Below, piece by piece: positions 10,339-25,000 of a stretch of DNA of 64,000 nucleotides. Below the pieces are notes generated by a model. It saw only the letters and a list, made by a program, of their open reading frames with translations, made no database searches and was not told the origin of the DNA. Source of the DNA: Motacilla alba alba (Eukaryota > Chordata > Aves > Passeriformes > Motacillidae). A program made the translations under genes and the position numbers. Numbering within the stretch: position 1 is the stretch's first letter; every line of letters begins with the position of its first letter. The stretch is taken from NCBI RefSeq assembly GCF_015832195.1, contig NC_052027.1, positions 19,814,688 through 19,878,687 of the forward strand, in the 5' to 3' direction.

Positions 10339-12902
10339 ATTAAAAAAAAATAAATTAATTTTCCCTTTTATTTTGCATCAGAAAGGTGCTGATGACATTA
10401 TTCATTAAGATTGCACTTCAGAGCAGTTACAGAATCTTGTGAACTCAAGGTGAGTGAAACTGTAATTCAGACACTCTGCTCTCCATCTTGCTCTGTTTGG
10501 TGCAAAATTAGGAAGAATTCTTGACAAGGTCTGCATACCCATAGCATTCCTTTTCAGCTGATGACAGGGAATGTGCTGCTTGGTGAAACACTGCATATCA
10601 GCTCTCACAGCATCCAACTGGCAAAGAAAGCAGGCCCTTGTTATGCAAAATCCTTGTTTGTAAACAGTGTTCTGCCTTTAAATTGATTTTAATGCTCTGC
10701 CTTGGAGAGCTCCTGCACTGATTTTCCCAACAGAATCCACCACAAGGGCCATCTGGTGGCAGCAGCACATTGAATCTGCACAAAACCTGGAGAGAATGAT
10801 CCCGGGGTAAATTTGCAGCGTAATGCAAAGAGATCTAACCCTCCACTTCTCTTAAGGAGATACGTGGTGTAACACACTCTAGGTTGGAAAAATTCCCACA
10901 AACTTGGAGGGAAAATATAACTTGTTCCGTGGCTGTCATCCCAAGATGAATGTCGGTACAGATATTAGAATGTAATAATTTTCTATTTTATATTAAAAAT
11001 TAAAATTGTTTCCCTTCCTGTCCCTGTCCCTGAGCTGTCCCCATTCAGGGTTTTTGCTAATGGACTCCTCAATGCCTTCTTGCAGGCAGGAATGTCTTTT
11101 CCTCACTAAAAGGAAAACACCCAGGACTCTATTGCACTGCTCAGTGCTGTAGAGAGGCTCATTTGGTACCCACAGCTTTTTACAGATACCCAAAACCTTC
11201 AGGTTTGGGAGCCAAGACTTTAATACATTTCATGCTTCAACCATCATTGCTTTGCAACGATGAAGAGGTGAAAAATCCTTTGGGAGAATTATTGGAGATT
11301 CAGCCTCTCAAGGTAAATGTGAGACTTTTTTTCCCTGGGGATGTTTTCAGGGGGTATTTTGGCCTGTGCCTGTGCACATCTGGCAATAGAGTTTCCTGCA
11401 GCGAGGTAAATTTGGGGTGGTACCAGCGAGGTGGATCTCAGACACAGGTTCCATGTTCTTTCCTTAGCACTGAGGGGGTGCTCAGGCTGGGGCACAAAGA
11501 TGCTGTGTGGCAGCCTTTGATCTGTTCCCAGATCCCTTCAGGAGGAGAGCACTGGATAATCAGGACGATTTGCTTTCTCCCCGTCTCTGGAAGTCAGCTC
11601 TTGAGGCAGAGGTGCTGACTAAGGAGCAGTGTCCGGTGCTGGGTTACAGCTCTCCAGAGCAGCTGCCTCAGTCCTGTGAGAGCTCCCTTGATACACAAAC
11701 CGCCCTGAAATCATCCCAGCAAAGCACTCTGGGTCACTAAACAACGCCCCGTGGAGAAGACAACCTCATTTTGGATTGAAAACCTCCTATTCAGGCTGGA
11801 AACATTTCGGTCTGCAGAGACAGCACTCAGCCTGTTCCATCAAGCAGCTTTTTCTCAGGCAGGGTGGCTGCTGGTGTCACACCAAGCTGTGTCACACCAA
11901 GCTGTGTCACCTGCCCTGTGTCTGTCCCTGTTGGTCCTCTGAAGCCACCTGAGTTCCCAGGGCTGACCCAACACGTGCAGCCTCTGTGAAAGCTCTGATG
12001 AAAATCTCACCAGGGATTCACCCCACCCCACCAGTTTGTCACTGGGGGGACCAGGGGACCCCTTCCAGCCATGCCTATCCTGGGGTTCTGCTCCTGACTG
12101 CTCAGGAGCAGCTGTATCCCAGTCTTTCAGCTGTGTGCCTGGCCCCATCCTTAGGTGATATTAACTTCCAGCTTTCCACACCATGGTACAAAGCAAAAGT
12201 AGCTCAGAACATTTGTGCCTGGCCCAAGAACGTCAAAGGAAATAGAAGTGACCTCCAGCATTTGATGGAAAATTGAAGGTGCAAACTGTTTTGTAGTTCC
12301 ATGCTTTTATGGATTCAAAACAATCAAAAAAGGTTGATCATGGACAAGTGTGATGTAAAGGACAAAACATAATCTATGTAAAGGATCAGAAACCCATCCT
12401 AGATAAAACCTCTTTCAGTTGCTGAAACAACAGCAAGGGATGAAGTCATCTCTGGATCCTCAACAAGTGCCTGTTGTGTTGTTCAGTGAATCACCCTCAC
12501 AGGCAGGAACCTGTAATTTCCACATGCAGAATGTCCAATTTCAATGCAGTGAGAAGTGAGAGGGAGGAGAGCACACGGAGCTGAATCACTCACACACGTA
12601 AGTGCCAACAGGTACTGTCAGGTGAGTCAGCAGCAGGGCCGGGGCTGGGGACAGTCTACTTGTGGGGTCCCTGGCACAGAAAATACCCTTGAGCCCTCCT
12701 GGCTCAACTCCCCATCCCTGGGCACCCCGACAGAGCCAACAGGTCTGTTGCTCCAAGGGCAGCATCCCACTGCTGGAAACACGCCTGGGGCAGGGAGGGA
12801 GCAAGGAGGTGGCACTGGAACCTATCCCAGTCCTGCTCCTGCACCCTCCCAGCCTTGGCTCTCTTGGTGCCTGGTACAGCTTCCCCCACTCAAATCCCAG
12901 TC
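10339..12902. other. Intergenic; one tiny tandem repeat
   Basis: No exon or repeat family was recognised. At 11881-11910 the 15-mer 'accaagctgtgtcac' occurs twice in direct tandem, preceded by a partial copy at 11874-11880. Confidence 0.45.
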
Positions 12903-13025
12903 ATGGAATCACTGAGTCAGTAAGGCTGGAAAAGACCTCCAAGATCATCACGTCCAACCTTGGACTGGGTATTCCATGGCCTCTAAATCCCACAGTGAAG
13001 TGCCACACCCACTGTTTGTGGGTTT
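12903..13025 (-). mobile_element. CR1 LINE fragment, minus orientation
   Basis: Opens with 'atggaatcactgagtcag' and 'aaggctggaaaagacctcc', then 'aagatcatcacgtccaacct', which is the reverse-complement CR1 3' end of an older subfamily. The right side ('gtgaagtgccacacccact') is diverged. Confidence 0.75.
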
Positions 13026-16000
13026 GGTCCGTTCCCATAATGAGGTAAAGCCTTAATTTATGTGCAAGCTTGTGCTGACTTTCTGAGCTGAGAAATCTGA
13101 GAAAGTCACAATGCTGCAGAAAATACAAGGTTTGCACAGCCCTGATGGGAATGCCTATGGACAATGAGCACCAGCACTAATACTGAGGGACAGGGCAGGA
13201 AGGGTGAAATCCCCATGCCAAAGGAAAGAACAAGGTGTGAAGATTAGGACAACACAAGGAAATTCTAGCATTTTAAGCAATTTAAGCCACTGAGGCTTTC
13301 TCTTGAAAGTTTTTGAAAACTTGAAAGTTTTGAAGGATTTCCCTAAGTGAGAATCCAGAGCTTCAGACCCGGCATCCCGTGAGATCACTGAGCCATTAAA
13401 CTGTTCTGTGGAGAGAGAATTCCCTGCTGCACCCCCCTCATCTGCCATTCCTGAGAGCAGGGGAGCCTCCTCCTGCAGCCTGAGTGAGGAGCCCAGGTGT
13501 GCAGCTGTGTCCCAGCTCTGCTCTGCTGCTGCCAGGGGCACATCCATTCCCTCTGAAGGCGCTCCTGGGCAGTGCTTTGAGCAGCAGCAGAGCTGTTGGT
13601 GCAGAGTTTAACAGCTCCAGCTGTTCCTGCACCTCCCCAGCACTGATTAAAGGCTCAGGACTTTCCCTTCTGCTGCCTCTGCTTGTCCTCAGCATCTGAA
13701 AACCTCCAAGCCCTCACAGAGCAGCGCTGACCTTTTCTGTGATGAAACCACTGGTTTTTGGCACAACATTTTGGCCATGTCCCTGCTGATCCTGTCCTGC
13801 AGGAGCTGCTCCAGGACACACACACACACTTCTGTCAGGGCTGAAATGATCAATTATTGTGCTTTTTAAGCTGTCTTTCAGGTAAGAGACCTCAGTTCTG
13901 CTAGAAATAGTTCCAAAGCTGACCCTTCCTCAGCCCCAATATCTGCTGTATGGATACACTGCTGTATCCATAGAAGTTCCAAGGGATTGGAAATCACTTC
14001 TTCATTATTATTTTAAAAATCATCCATATAGGAGCTCTTACACCTTTTTAAAAGCATGAAACCATGGTTTTCTGCAGAATATTTCCTCTACCTGTTGTAA
14101 GCAGTAAATGTCTTAGGGTGGGAAAGTGTAATATTTATGTGTTTTATTAGGGGAAAATGCAAGATTCTGAAAGTCATTAAATTTTATATGTGTGATATGT
14201 ATGAATAATTTGACCTACCTCTCCACTAGTATGTACAATCACAGCAAATGAATTTGTTGTATTGTGCAGTTTGACACAGTAAGGTAAAAAATATTTCCAC
14301 CTGAGTAGCACTTCTTAGAATTTTAACAAAGCAGTAAATCTTAAACAATCTGTGTTTTTTCAGTGGACGTTTTCAAGGGCTCCATTGTGGCAGGAAATGC
14401 TAATGTTATGAACTGATTTCAATAACATTACTCATGCAATGGGCTTTTAAAAATGCAATTTAACATAATGGAAATCTCCTAGAAACGTAGATATTAATTT
14501 TCAAAAAACTCTGATCATCCATTTGAATTAAATGCATGCCAGTTCATTCCTCAATGCGTAATGCAAACTTCTATTTAGAAGACAGATGCCATAATTTACC
14601 CAGTGCAGAGATCCTCAGCTAATGTAACACCTCTGTTTCAGGCGGCAGTAAAACTGTCTTAATTAAGGAAATGCCAACAGATTAAAATGTTCTCATGGTT
14701 CATAAAATATTTTAGAGGGTGGCTTGGCAGCATTAGTACAAATGTTGTGCAGTCTGGTGTGTTTGAAGCTTATGCTCTGCACTTAAAAAAAAAAAAGAAA
14801 AGATGCTGTGAACCATGGAAAAAGATGGCAGTGTCACATTTCTATTGCCATATGTTGATATATGTAGTTATTGTGATTATTTAGTGGTTACAGAGTGAGT
14901 TCCTATATGGTCACATGTCAGGTTCATCACTGAGTTTCTGCTGTGCTTTCACATCTCCAGTAACTTCCAGCCAGTGAAGGAGCAATAGCAAAAATTCATC
15001 TAAAGGTAAGGGTGAAACTGGAAGACAAAGGAGCTGAGAGAGGGCTGGGTGAAAGAAAGAAAAATTCACCATAAGAGGGAGAAACTTTCCTTCAGTTCAG
15101 AGTGCAATGAATGAGGGGCTCGCAGGAGATGAATCCACAGCACAGCACCTGACCTGACTGTAAATAATATATATTCACATGGGCCAAACTAATTTCATTT
15201 AAGCCACAGCTGGTAGCAAAAAATCTACACAACTGGGGGCTGTTGCAATCAGCAGTGAAGTTTTGAGTGAGCAAATCAATTAATTATGCATTGATTTTCC
15301 CAGGCATGTTTGTTCCAGTGGTGCACAACTGCCAGCTTGGCTCCAGAGTGCTGAAGCATCTGTTGAGTATTTACATCCAGCTCCTGAACACAAGCTCAGA
15401 GCTGCCTTCCTGGCTCGAGGCACCACGGGCAGAGGAGGGAACAGCTGTTTGCAGAAAGCACAATCACAATGTACCTGCAGAGAATGCTGGGTTCCAGCGT
15501 GGCCCAGGGGAGGGAAGGCACCTTGTCTGTTTGCATTTAGGCAAGAATCATAATAGGTGCATCTAATTATTCAGTAGAACAAAACAGAGAGAAGGGAAAG
15601 ATGTGTCTTTTAATGAATTAATGCTGGATGTTGCTGACTAAAGCAGAAAGGAAGTGGAGATAAGTTTTCCTTCTTATTTCTGAACTTTACAGGAAAATCT
15701 GTTTGCACTTACCCATAAACTCACACACAGAGTTCTGCGTTCCATGAATATAATCCTGAGAAACACAGTTCCCTTTTGCACTGAATCTGTCAGGTCTCAT
15801 CGATTTTAACATTTACTGAGGAAAACCAGCTCCTTGCTAGGCACAGAGTGAGTCCTGTGACAAAGCATAGGGCTGGAACCTGAGCACAGGGCTGCTGCAA
15901 TAAGTACCTGAGAAGCAGCTAAAGCTAAGGGAAGTGAGTAAGAACATAAATTAATGGGAAGTGATGACTGAATAGGGATAAAACAGAGAAGCTAAAACTG

Positions 16001-19000
16001 ATGTGATGTTGGAAAATGAGACTTCCTAGTTAGATTTCAAATATCTGTTACACGGAGTTTAATGAAGTTTCTGCCCTGGCAGTGCTGTATAAATCTAAAG
16101 CAGAAGACAGATTAAATCCCATTAAATATTTGTCAGGGATTTAATGTAGTAGATAATATAACAAGCACTATTAGACCTGGCATTACAATTTCCCATTTTT
16201 ACCAAGTTGTGTGGCTACAGGCAGAGCTTTGCCTGGGACAGGGCTCAGTGGCTGGGCTCATGTTTCTGTTAATGGATCCCAGGCCGGCTCTGGAGCTGCT
16301 CTGGGTTTCTCAGCTCCTCTCTCCATGCACTCTGAACCAGCTTTGCTCCCTCCCTGCGGAGATGGCCACTGGAAGTGCTGTAACAGGAATATTTCCATGA
16401 CCTCCCTTTTAACAGAAATAGGCTGATTCGACCTGCTGGTTCTGTGTGTTTTTTCTATTCAAGAGCAGAATATAATCATCAGCCTCCTCAGAGTCCAACA
16501 GCTGCTGCCAAAACCAACTTCCTTTGCTAAGATAGTGATACACCCTGGTCCTGCAGCCCACTTCAGCCAGAATCTCCACGTTAGCTCAGGGAATGCCTAT
16601 CTTCCACCTTGCTTGTACATTTTATTTTCTTGAATCATCCCAGTTTTTGTGCTTGGCTGAACAAAAGTAAGATAAACAAAAAAGGGTTTGAGCTCTGCAG
16701 ATGTGGGGAAACTTTTGTTACACCCAAGAACTTGGAGTGAATGAGGCATCACTGAATTTCTTTTCATTTATACAGATTAATTTATATTCTTTGGTTGGTT
16801 AGTGAGTTGGTGTTTGAGGCCTTGTGCAGTCTGTAGCAACTACCACCACACAGCAGATGGAAACCGCTTTTTAAGAATACCCTACTGCTCTGTCCTCAAA
16901 ACTTTACAGAGTTTCTAGGTCACTATAATCATTCCTGTAGCAATTAAAATGCTGGGATTCAGACACTTGGTTGTTGGGGGTTTTTTTGTATTTTTTAATA
17001 CAGTCGTTCTCAATTAATTAAACAGAATAATTAATTCTTCAATGTGTATGATTCTCTTGTTTAAAACCTTTTAGCTGTCAGAGCTGAGAGAACACTTGGT
17101 GACTGCTGATCCTGAAGAGCACTAAGAAGGGTACGTTGCATGGCTGAAGGTGGTGGCTTCAGGGACATTTATTTGAGGAACACCTGTAAAATGAATATTT
17201 CCAATGTGGGCCCGCTCATAAAACTTTTGTTTTCACTTGTGCATAGTAAAAGTTGGGTTGGAGACCTTTCCATGCTGTGTTTTGTAGCCACTCATCAGGT
17301 GATGTTTTCTGTCTAACAATGGAAGGAAGTGAAATAAAAGATGTGTTATCATGAACTAGAAGTGTTTGGGAAATTCATGCCAGGTTTCATAAGAAGATAA
17401 ATCATACCCAGACTGTCCAAGCCTACATTTTCCACTGACAGGCTATCAGCATCCCAGGAAAAGTGAAACTACTGCTATCTGTTAAAAGTAAACCCCCATT
17501 TTTAGTAGTCCTTTCTCTAGAGATGTAACTTAGCCTTCCCAGGATTTGCAGTTGTGTAAGAGGCAAAGTCAGACACAGAAAAGCTGATTCCTGCCCTCAG
17601 GACAAGAAAGACTTGGTACAGCACAGGGAAGCACACATTTCCTGTTTTTTTCAGAAGAAGATGGAATGTTGCTGTCCTCCCTGTCTCTGACAGCAGGTTT
17701 GGAGCCCGGTATCTGCAGAGGAAGGATGTTCTGTGCCTGGGGTCGAGTCCCCAGGGCTTCCTGAGTGATGAGCAAGTGAAGCAAATGTCATTTCCCTTCT
17801 GGAGCCCGGGGGCTGGAGCTCAGCAGAGCCCCCAGGCAGGGGCAGCTCTCCAGGATGTCCCCAGCGTGTCCCCAGGGCTGTGGCAGTGCCAGGCTGGCTC
17901 CTGCTCCCTGCTGCACAAGGGGGAGGCTCCTGCAGAGCTGTCCCCGAGGCCTCCCCGTGGAGGTTTGTCATTAAAACTATTTGGACAAAGAAAGGATTAG
18001 AAATTCTGGAAACCCCTCAGATCTGTGGTGCTGCACGTGCTGCTCTTCCTCTGATTGCTGGTCTCTGGCCTGCCCCAAAGGTCCCTAACATTTTTTACTT
18101 CAGCAGTTTCTATCAGAATTTTCTGTTGAGCTGATGGGAAATGTCCCCCTTCTCTGGCTCCAAATCCTTTATTTTTCATCTGATCCTAAACATTTCCCCT
18201 CTATTTTCCTTCAGTAGGATGGAACTCTGACTTTAACAGTTTTCATGGTGGATGGAGTGGGAGGGAACGGGGGCATTCCCAAGGAATTATCTGGAATTTG
18301 GGTCAATTCTTTTTAAAGCAAAGATTCTACTTTAATTCACACTCTGAACTGAATCAGGATCTCACACATGGCCCAGAGTACAGCGTAATTATGACTAAAT
18401 GTAGTCCTTTTACTCCAGTGAAAACTGTGGGCATTTCATCACACAGTGAATGTTTATCTAAATTCTCACAGTAAAAGACAGGTCTCACTTGAGAACTGGA
18501 GATACTCACTGGAGTAACACATTTCTCTAAAAGCTGCGTGTAAAGAATAATCAGGCCAGAGCAAGCGGGCTGCCATGGGACTGGGGATGTGTTACAGCAT
18601 TTTGACTACACAGCTTCACTCCTGGAGAGAATCAGGCAGATTAAGAGGAATTTTTAATGGGTACAATCACAGTTTACAATTGTTTACGTTGTTTACAATT
18701 GTTTAAGTAACAACTTCAAAGAAAAGGTGTTGGGATTAGGCTGTGCCAGTGTCCCCTGGCACCCAAAGGGTGGCCAGAGCCCATGGGAACACAGGCAAAT
18801 GAGAGAGGTGATCTGTAATTCCCTGGAGACAGGGGTCTTGCTTTTCTGAGAGGCTCAAGTGTAGCTTTTCCAACCAAAAGTTAATAGTTTTAATGACTTC
18901 AATAAAAATTAAATTCCTGTGGAGAAAGAAACACCAAGTGTATTGTATAATCAAGACTATCTTTTTGAAAAATCTGTTTCCCAATTTGTGAAATGCCTAA

Positions 19001-22000
19001 ATACTGGAAAAGATAATTAAGAAATATAATTCATACTTACAGGGGTTATAAAAGGCATTGAAGTAGTTTAAATTTCAATCTCACAGTTCAGCAAATGCAC
19101 TCAAAAAGCTACAAAGGAAAAACTCTTGGATAAAAGGTGACAAGTTCATGGTGTCATCATTAAACCCCAACGTGTCACAAAGCAGCACAACAAGAAAATT
19201 CAAGTGCAAACTCAAGAGAAAGAGAAATAGCTTTTTGTAGATAGCTTAGTACAAGCTGTCACAACAGTTCCTTTGTTTAAAAAATAATCTAAGAAATATT
19301 AAGATTCCAGGCAAACTTGGAACAGCTTATACGAAAACCAGTGTTTGCCTGCATGCCTGAAGTGGAATATTGGGAGCACCACGTGAGGATATTTTACAGC
19401 TGGAGCAGCCTCACCCTTGCTAGCAGAGATGAGGGGAGGGCCAGATCTCTTGGGTAAGATTCCGACTCTTGCTAGAATTAAAACTTACCCTCATTGCTAA
19501 AAACCAGCTCAAACCTAGAGATAGAAATGGCATTTTGTCAACCAAGAAAGACATTATGTCTAAGGAGTCAGGAAGAATCAAAAGAAAGACAAAACCATGT
19601 ATTTGATCATAAAAAGTTCTGAAAGCTCAAATTATACCAGATGCATATAAATTAGCAATATTACTCAGATAAGACATTCTTTAATAAGGGAGATAACACT
19701 ATTAGTGTAATTACTGACTGCCTAGTCCAGCACTGGGAAAGAATTAAATACATTCCACTTCTGGATAAAGTCGAAGTAATTATGAATTTCCTGTTCTTTC
19801 CAACTTAAAGAACTGTCTGGTGACTCTCTCTGAATGGGTCCAGTGCAGCAGCTCCATCCTGATACCAGTGCTGCTCTAAGCCCCAGTAACCATTCAAAGA
19901 GCCAAGAAATTCCCAGTTTGGCAGTGCTGGATTGCCTTTTGCTCCTCCATCTCACAAGCTGCCTTCCCACCCATCTACTCTCCAACACTCCTCACTCTCT
20001 GCAAGGCAGGCCCAGCTCTGGTGGCATCAATGATGGATTGACAAGCACTGGGAGCACTGACAAGCCCACAAAACTGGGCAGAGAAAGCTGAGTGCTTTCT
20101 TCAGGCTCTCCTGGGCCCTGCATTAGAATAACCTGGAGTTCATCACTTCAGCTGTTGCTGGCTTTCACACACTGCTCTCAATCTTTATGGATTATGTGGC
20201 TTCTAGATGTCCCTCAAGCTTTGACTTCTCATGCAGCGGGGCCACGGTGGTTGTGTTTCCCTCTCTTCATGACTTGCCACTGATGAAGTGTCCCTGTTAG
20301 TGGTGACTTACAGCCTCTGCCATGCTTGGCAGATTTCCTGCTGCTCCATGTGTTATTTGTTATCGAAGGAAACTGCAAATTTTTCCAGGTGACAAAGCTT
20401 GTAGAGCAAATCTGTCTTCTCTGTGCTGGAGCCAAGGTATTTCTGTCCCCTGCCTTGTTCTGCTTTCAATGAAATAATATTTTTGTGAAGGAACAGAGCA
20501 GTGCAAAGAAGGAGAAGGGATGCAGAGGTTGGGTGGGAACTGATTTGTGCTGGTGGAGCTTTTGGGAGCTGCTCAGTTTTTACCTGCACCCAGCATCTGT
20601 TCCACCTGTCCCCCTAGTGGATCTCCTTCCTCCTCTGGAAGGCTGGAAAGAGCCTTTCAAAGGTCTGTTTGAATTAAGAGCAGCATTTCACAGACCTTCC
20701 CTTCACCTTCCCGGCGTGTCCTGACTCTGAGGAGTGGAGCCTCCAGCCTGGCATGCCCTGGGCACTGAGCAGGAGCCCACACCCTCACCCCGGGGTGTCA
20801 GCAAAGCTTCCAGCCAGTGGGCACTGCCCGAGTCTTTACTCAGTCCAGCTTTACTGCAGTTATTTTTCCCTATCCATAGAGCCACATGCCTGGGACTCTT
20901 CCTTGCAGCCCAGATGCTGTGGTGCCCAGAGAGCACAAAAGGGAGTTTCTGTCATGGAGAGCTGCAACGAGCTCAGAGAAAACTGAAGAGACAGAGTGAT
21001 GCCCTCCAGAAAGAAATCTGACAGAGAACATTATTAAAGCATCAAAACCCCCACACTTTAAGAGTATGCAAACCTCAGAGGGGAAGGGGGCAGGAAAGTA
21101 GCCTCAAATCCCTTCTTTTGGGCCATGGAGCTGCAGATGCTGAGGATGCTTTGCACCAGTACCTCCTCTTCCTCTTACCCTCACTGTCACCTCGTGGGGG
21201 CTCTCAAAATGCTGTGCTTTGTACCTGGCTCTCTGTGCTTCACCCAAAAAATCAGGAAAAACTGAGGACTGATTGCTGTCATGCAGAGGAACTCTGGGAA
21301 TGTGTTCATTCCTCACTGCAACACAAACTCTTCTGTCAAGGTTTTCAGTGCACAAAACATGAACCCTTACCAGCATTCAGATTTCTGCTGGGCAGACCAA
21401 AGGGTTACCCACAGGCACCTCAGGAAGCCAAGGGTGCTTAAAGAACTGGAATACCTTGAAGGAGTGGTAGAGAAGAATCAATTTAATTACTGGTTTGTAG
21501 AGAATTAATAATAGAATATGCTTGAATAGTCAAGTGTCAAAAGATCATTTTGACAACTTATTTATAATCATCTGCAGCCCTACACTCAGGTATTACATGC
21601 TAAGTGTGGCTTTGATTTTGTCACTCAATGGCTGAGACATCTGGCACACTTCATTTCCCTGACTCCATTTCTTCTGGGAAATTGTAAATCTTTTGACAGA
21701 AAGTGCCTGACAAAAGCTAGCTATTACTTCACCCAAGTACCCTTAGCTTCCCCTGCTTTCTGAACAGAGTTTGGAAACTTTTCTTTCTTAAACATTAATC
21801 AGATGCCTTCAGATTTTTCACACTGATTTATGGCATTATTTGATGAATTATAGCAGAAAACAAAAAAAAAGAAGTTGTTTCAGAATATATTTTTACCACC
21901 AGTGACTTATGTTATTCATGTAGAATTGCCAAAGAAATTCATATGGTCAACTAAACCCTTGTTGTACCACGCGGGTTAATCTCCTGCTTTGGCAGTCAAG

Positions 22001-25000
22001 CAGAACCTGATTTTTTAAAACAAATCACCCAGAGTGCTCAGTTCACCGTTACCAGTTTTATTATTTTATTGTTCTTGGTTCCTGACCATTGTGTTAGGAG
22101 TCCACTGTAGTTTGCTTCAGATAATTTGGATTTTAATTCCGGTGTAATAGAGCAAACAATGACATTGGGACTTGAAAATAAGCAACAGTGGAAGAAGCAG
22201 ATGAATCCAGCAATGAATTGAGGAGAGTGTGGGGCAGAAGCTGCTGCTATTTCCCACTGGTTACAGTTTGTCATCAAAAGAAAATCCTCCCTCTCCCACT
22301 GGGACTGGGAAGAGCAGAGCCAGGCCTCATGTTTTGGGGTGTAAAGTGTCAAATCCACCTCTCTTTCCAAAGCCTCTTCCATGGGTGACCCATCCTGCAG
22401 CACACCCAGCCCCTGCTCTGGTACAAACCCCAGCTGCAATCCCTGCAGCCTAAAGGCCAGAACCTGATTTCTCCATTCCTTGTGTGCCAGACGGCCCCAG
22501 AGCCTTCACCAGGAGCTTGGCATCCCCAAGAATGCTGGAATCTTTTTATCACAAGGGGTAATAAAGAACAAAGGCCATAACCTTGGCAGATCACCAGTGC
22601 TGGTGCCCCATGGAGAACAGGAAACAGACTGGAGAGGGTTTGGTTTAATCAGGATGTGCAGCCCTTTGTTTCTCACGCCATTAACCTTTGTAATTTTTAT
22701 GGTGCAAAGCCTCTGGTAGCAAAAGCCTTCTATATTAATGTTTCATTTAAATTTTATATTCCTTTATATACTTGAAGTTACTAAATGCAATTGAGTTTAA
22801 CATAAAGCACCTGAGTAAAGAGTCTGTCTCCAAGAAAATGTGTATTTACACTATTGTCCTCCCACCTCGTAAAATAAAAACTCCAAAGAGAGGAGAGAAC
22901 TTTCCTTTTCCTCTCTTTAACAACATCCTGAACTCTAAAATAGTTAAGTGATCCTCCATTTCCTATGTAATCACTGGCACTAAATGAATTTATCCTTATA
23001 CATCCTGAACACAGATTCCTATACTCATATTAAAATAAAGATTTTTGTGGTCTCTCATTTCCATCCTGCTATTTTTTGTTTCCCCTAATAAGTCAAAACG
23101 AAGGACAGCAGAGTTTCTGCCTGTTTTCTCTTTATACATCTTTCCCTCCCTTGGGCTCCACATGCCTGACTGCAATTCCACAGCTCCTGCACATCCAGGT
23201 GCCTCTCCCTGATACCTTTTTAAATTTCCTCTTTTTCCCATCCCCAGGGAAGTCCGTGGGGATCACAGCTTCTGGAATTAGGTCTGGTCCTAGACCAAAA
23301 GCCTTCTGGCCTAGACAAAAAAATAGGAGAATTGAGGCTTAATTTAAATGCATCATTCTGAGCACATATCCTCAAACTTTGTCTCACCCAGACAGCTGCT
23401 CTTTTGCTATTTGACAGCAGCACTGGCTCCAAATTCTGCCTCCACTGCCTGGGCCCTGCTCAGAGCCCTCCCTGCAGACAGGGACACCCAGGGCTGAGGG
23501 CCCCCCTCAGTCTCCTGATCTGCTGTCACCCATGCAGCTCTTTGAAACAGAGGACAAAATAAATAAAAATTTTCAGAGGGACAAAATAAAAAATGCATGT
23601 GCAAACCCTCCAAAACGGAAAGTTTTCTACTTGACCCACAATGATTGGAAGGTGCTGCCTCATTCCATGGCTGAACACTTCCCTTTGAGGCAAGCCAGGA
23701 GCATAAGGGTGGCGCATTTAAAATCCAAATTCACTTTGTCATAGGGCACATCCACCATGAACCTGTGATTGCTCTCGTTCAGGACAAACAAAAACCTCAG
23801 CCCCCCTGAGGGTCCCAGGGGAGGGAGAAGAGCAGGTTCCACACTGAATGCTTACGGGACTGAGGATTTGGGAACAACTTCCCGCTTTGTTTCTGAGTTG
23901 GCTTTGGATCTTTTCTACATAAAACACAATTATACTGAATCTGGCACTCAGGAGATGACGTTTGGAAGAAACTCCGCAACTCTGGGTTATTTTTAATATA
24001 ATACAAAAGATAGTTTAAAATGAGCTCGGCACAGTACCTGCAGGGGAAAAGGCACCACAAAACAAAGCCAGGAGCTGGCACTGTTTCAGCTCTGCCTTGG
24101 CTCTGCACAGCGAGGGAGCAGCAGGACCAGCTGCCAGCTCTCAGCAGAGAATAACTGATGAAAAACTCCCAGCTCCTCCTCATTACAGGCAGACTTCTGT
24201 CACCACAGCAAAGTTCCCAAGCTGCAAATCAAGTGTCACAGTGGCAGACACAAAAACCCAGGGACAATAGCTGCTAAAATCTGTCTCATTTGTTCCTCCC
24301 ACATCAAGATGCTTTTTGGCAAGAGCCTGGTGTTTACTACTGACTCCTGTTTTCTGAAGCAGATGAGCAGCCCAAGGCAGGAATTACAGTTTTAGAAGAC
24401 TCAGGGAAGCAGGTGGAAAATTTATAGCTTGTACCATCACTTCCAAGTGTCCCTGGCTCCTCTGATGTTAGCAGGGCTGCAGAGCAGGTCACAAAGGCTG
24501 GATGCCCTGTTTCCCTGGCATTCAGCCTCCTCTGGATGTTCTCCTTTGTAACAGGAATCTTTTCTTCAGTTTGCTCCTTAGGACTCAATGCCTAAAGAAG
24601 AGCTTGAGTGCTTCAGGTGTTTTATTAAAACTTCTACCAAAACTCCCATCTGAAGGCAGAACAATTTAATGCCTTTCTTTGTCATTCTATTTCATCTGGA
24701 AGAATCCTGCCTGTCACCTGGGTGTCACTGTCATGACCCTACACTAACTGATGCATTTGGGATGGGATATTTTTGGTATGAGTCCATCATTTGAAGAAAC
24801 TGACCTTTGGCTTGAGGTCCTGCTTCTGGGAAGGGTGTCTTTTGCTTTTCCATGCTGTAGGGCTACATTAAGATGGGGATGGCACCGCTGGTCCCTGGAC
24901 TGCAGCCCCTGATGTCCCAGCTTGGATGCAGGCATGTTTATCTAGAAAAACCCACTACAAGACCACGATCCAGGAATGAGTTGTCACTGCTGCTGCAGCA

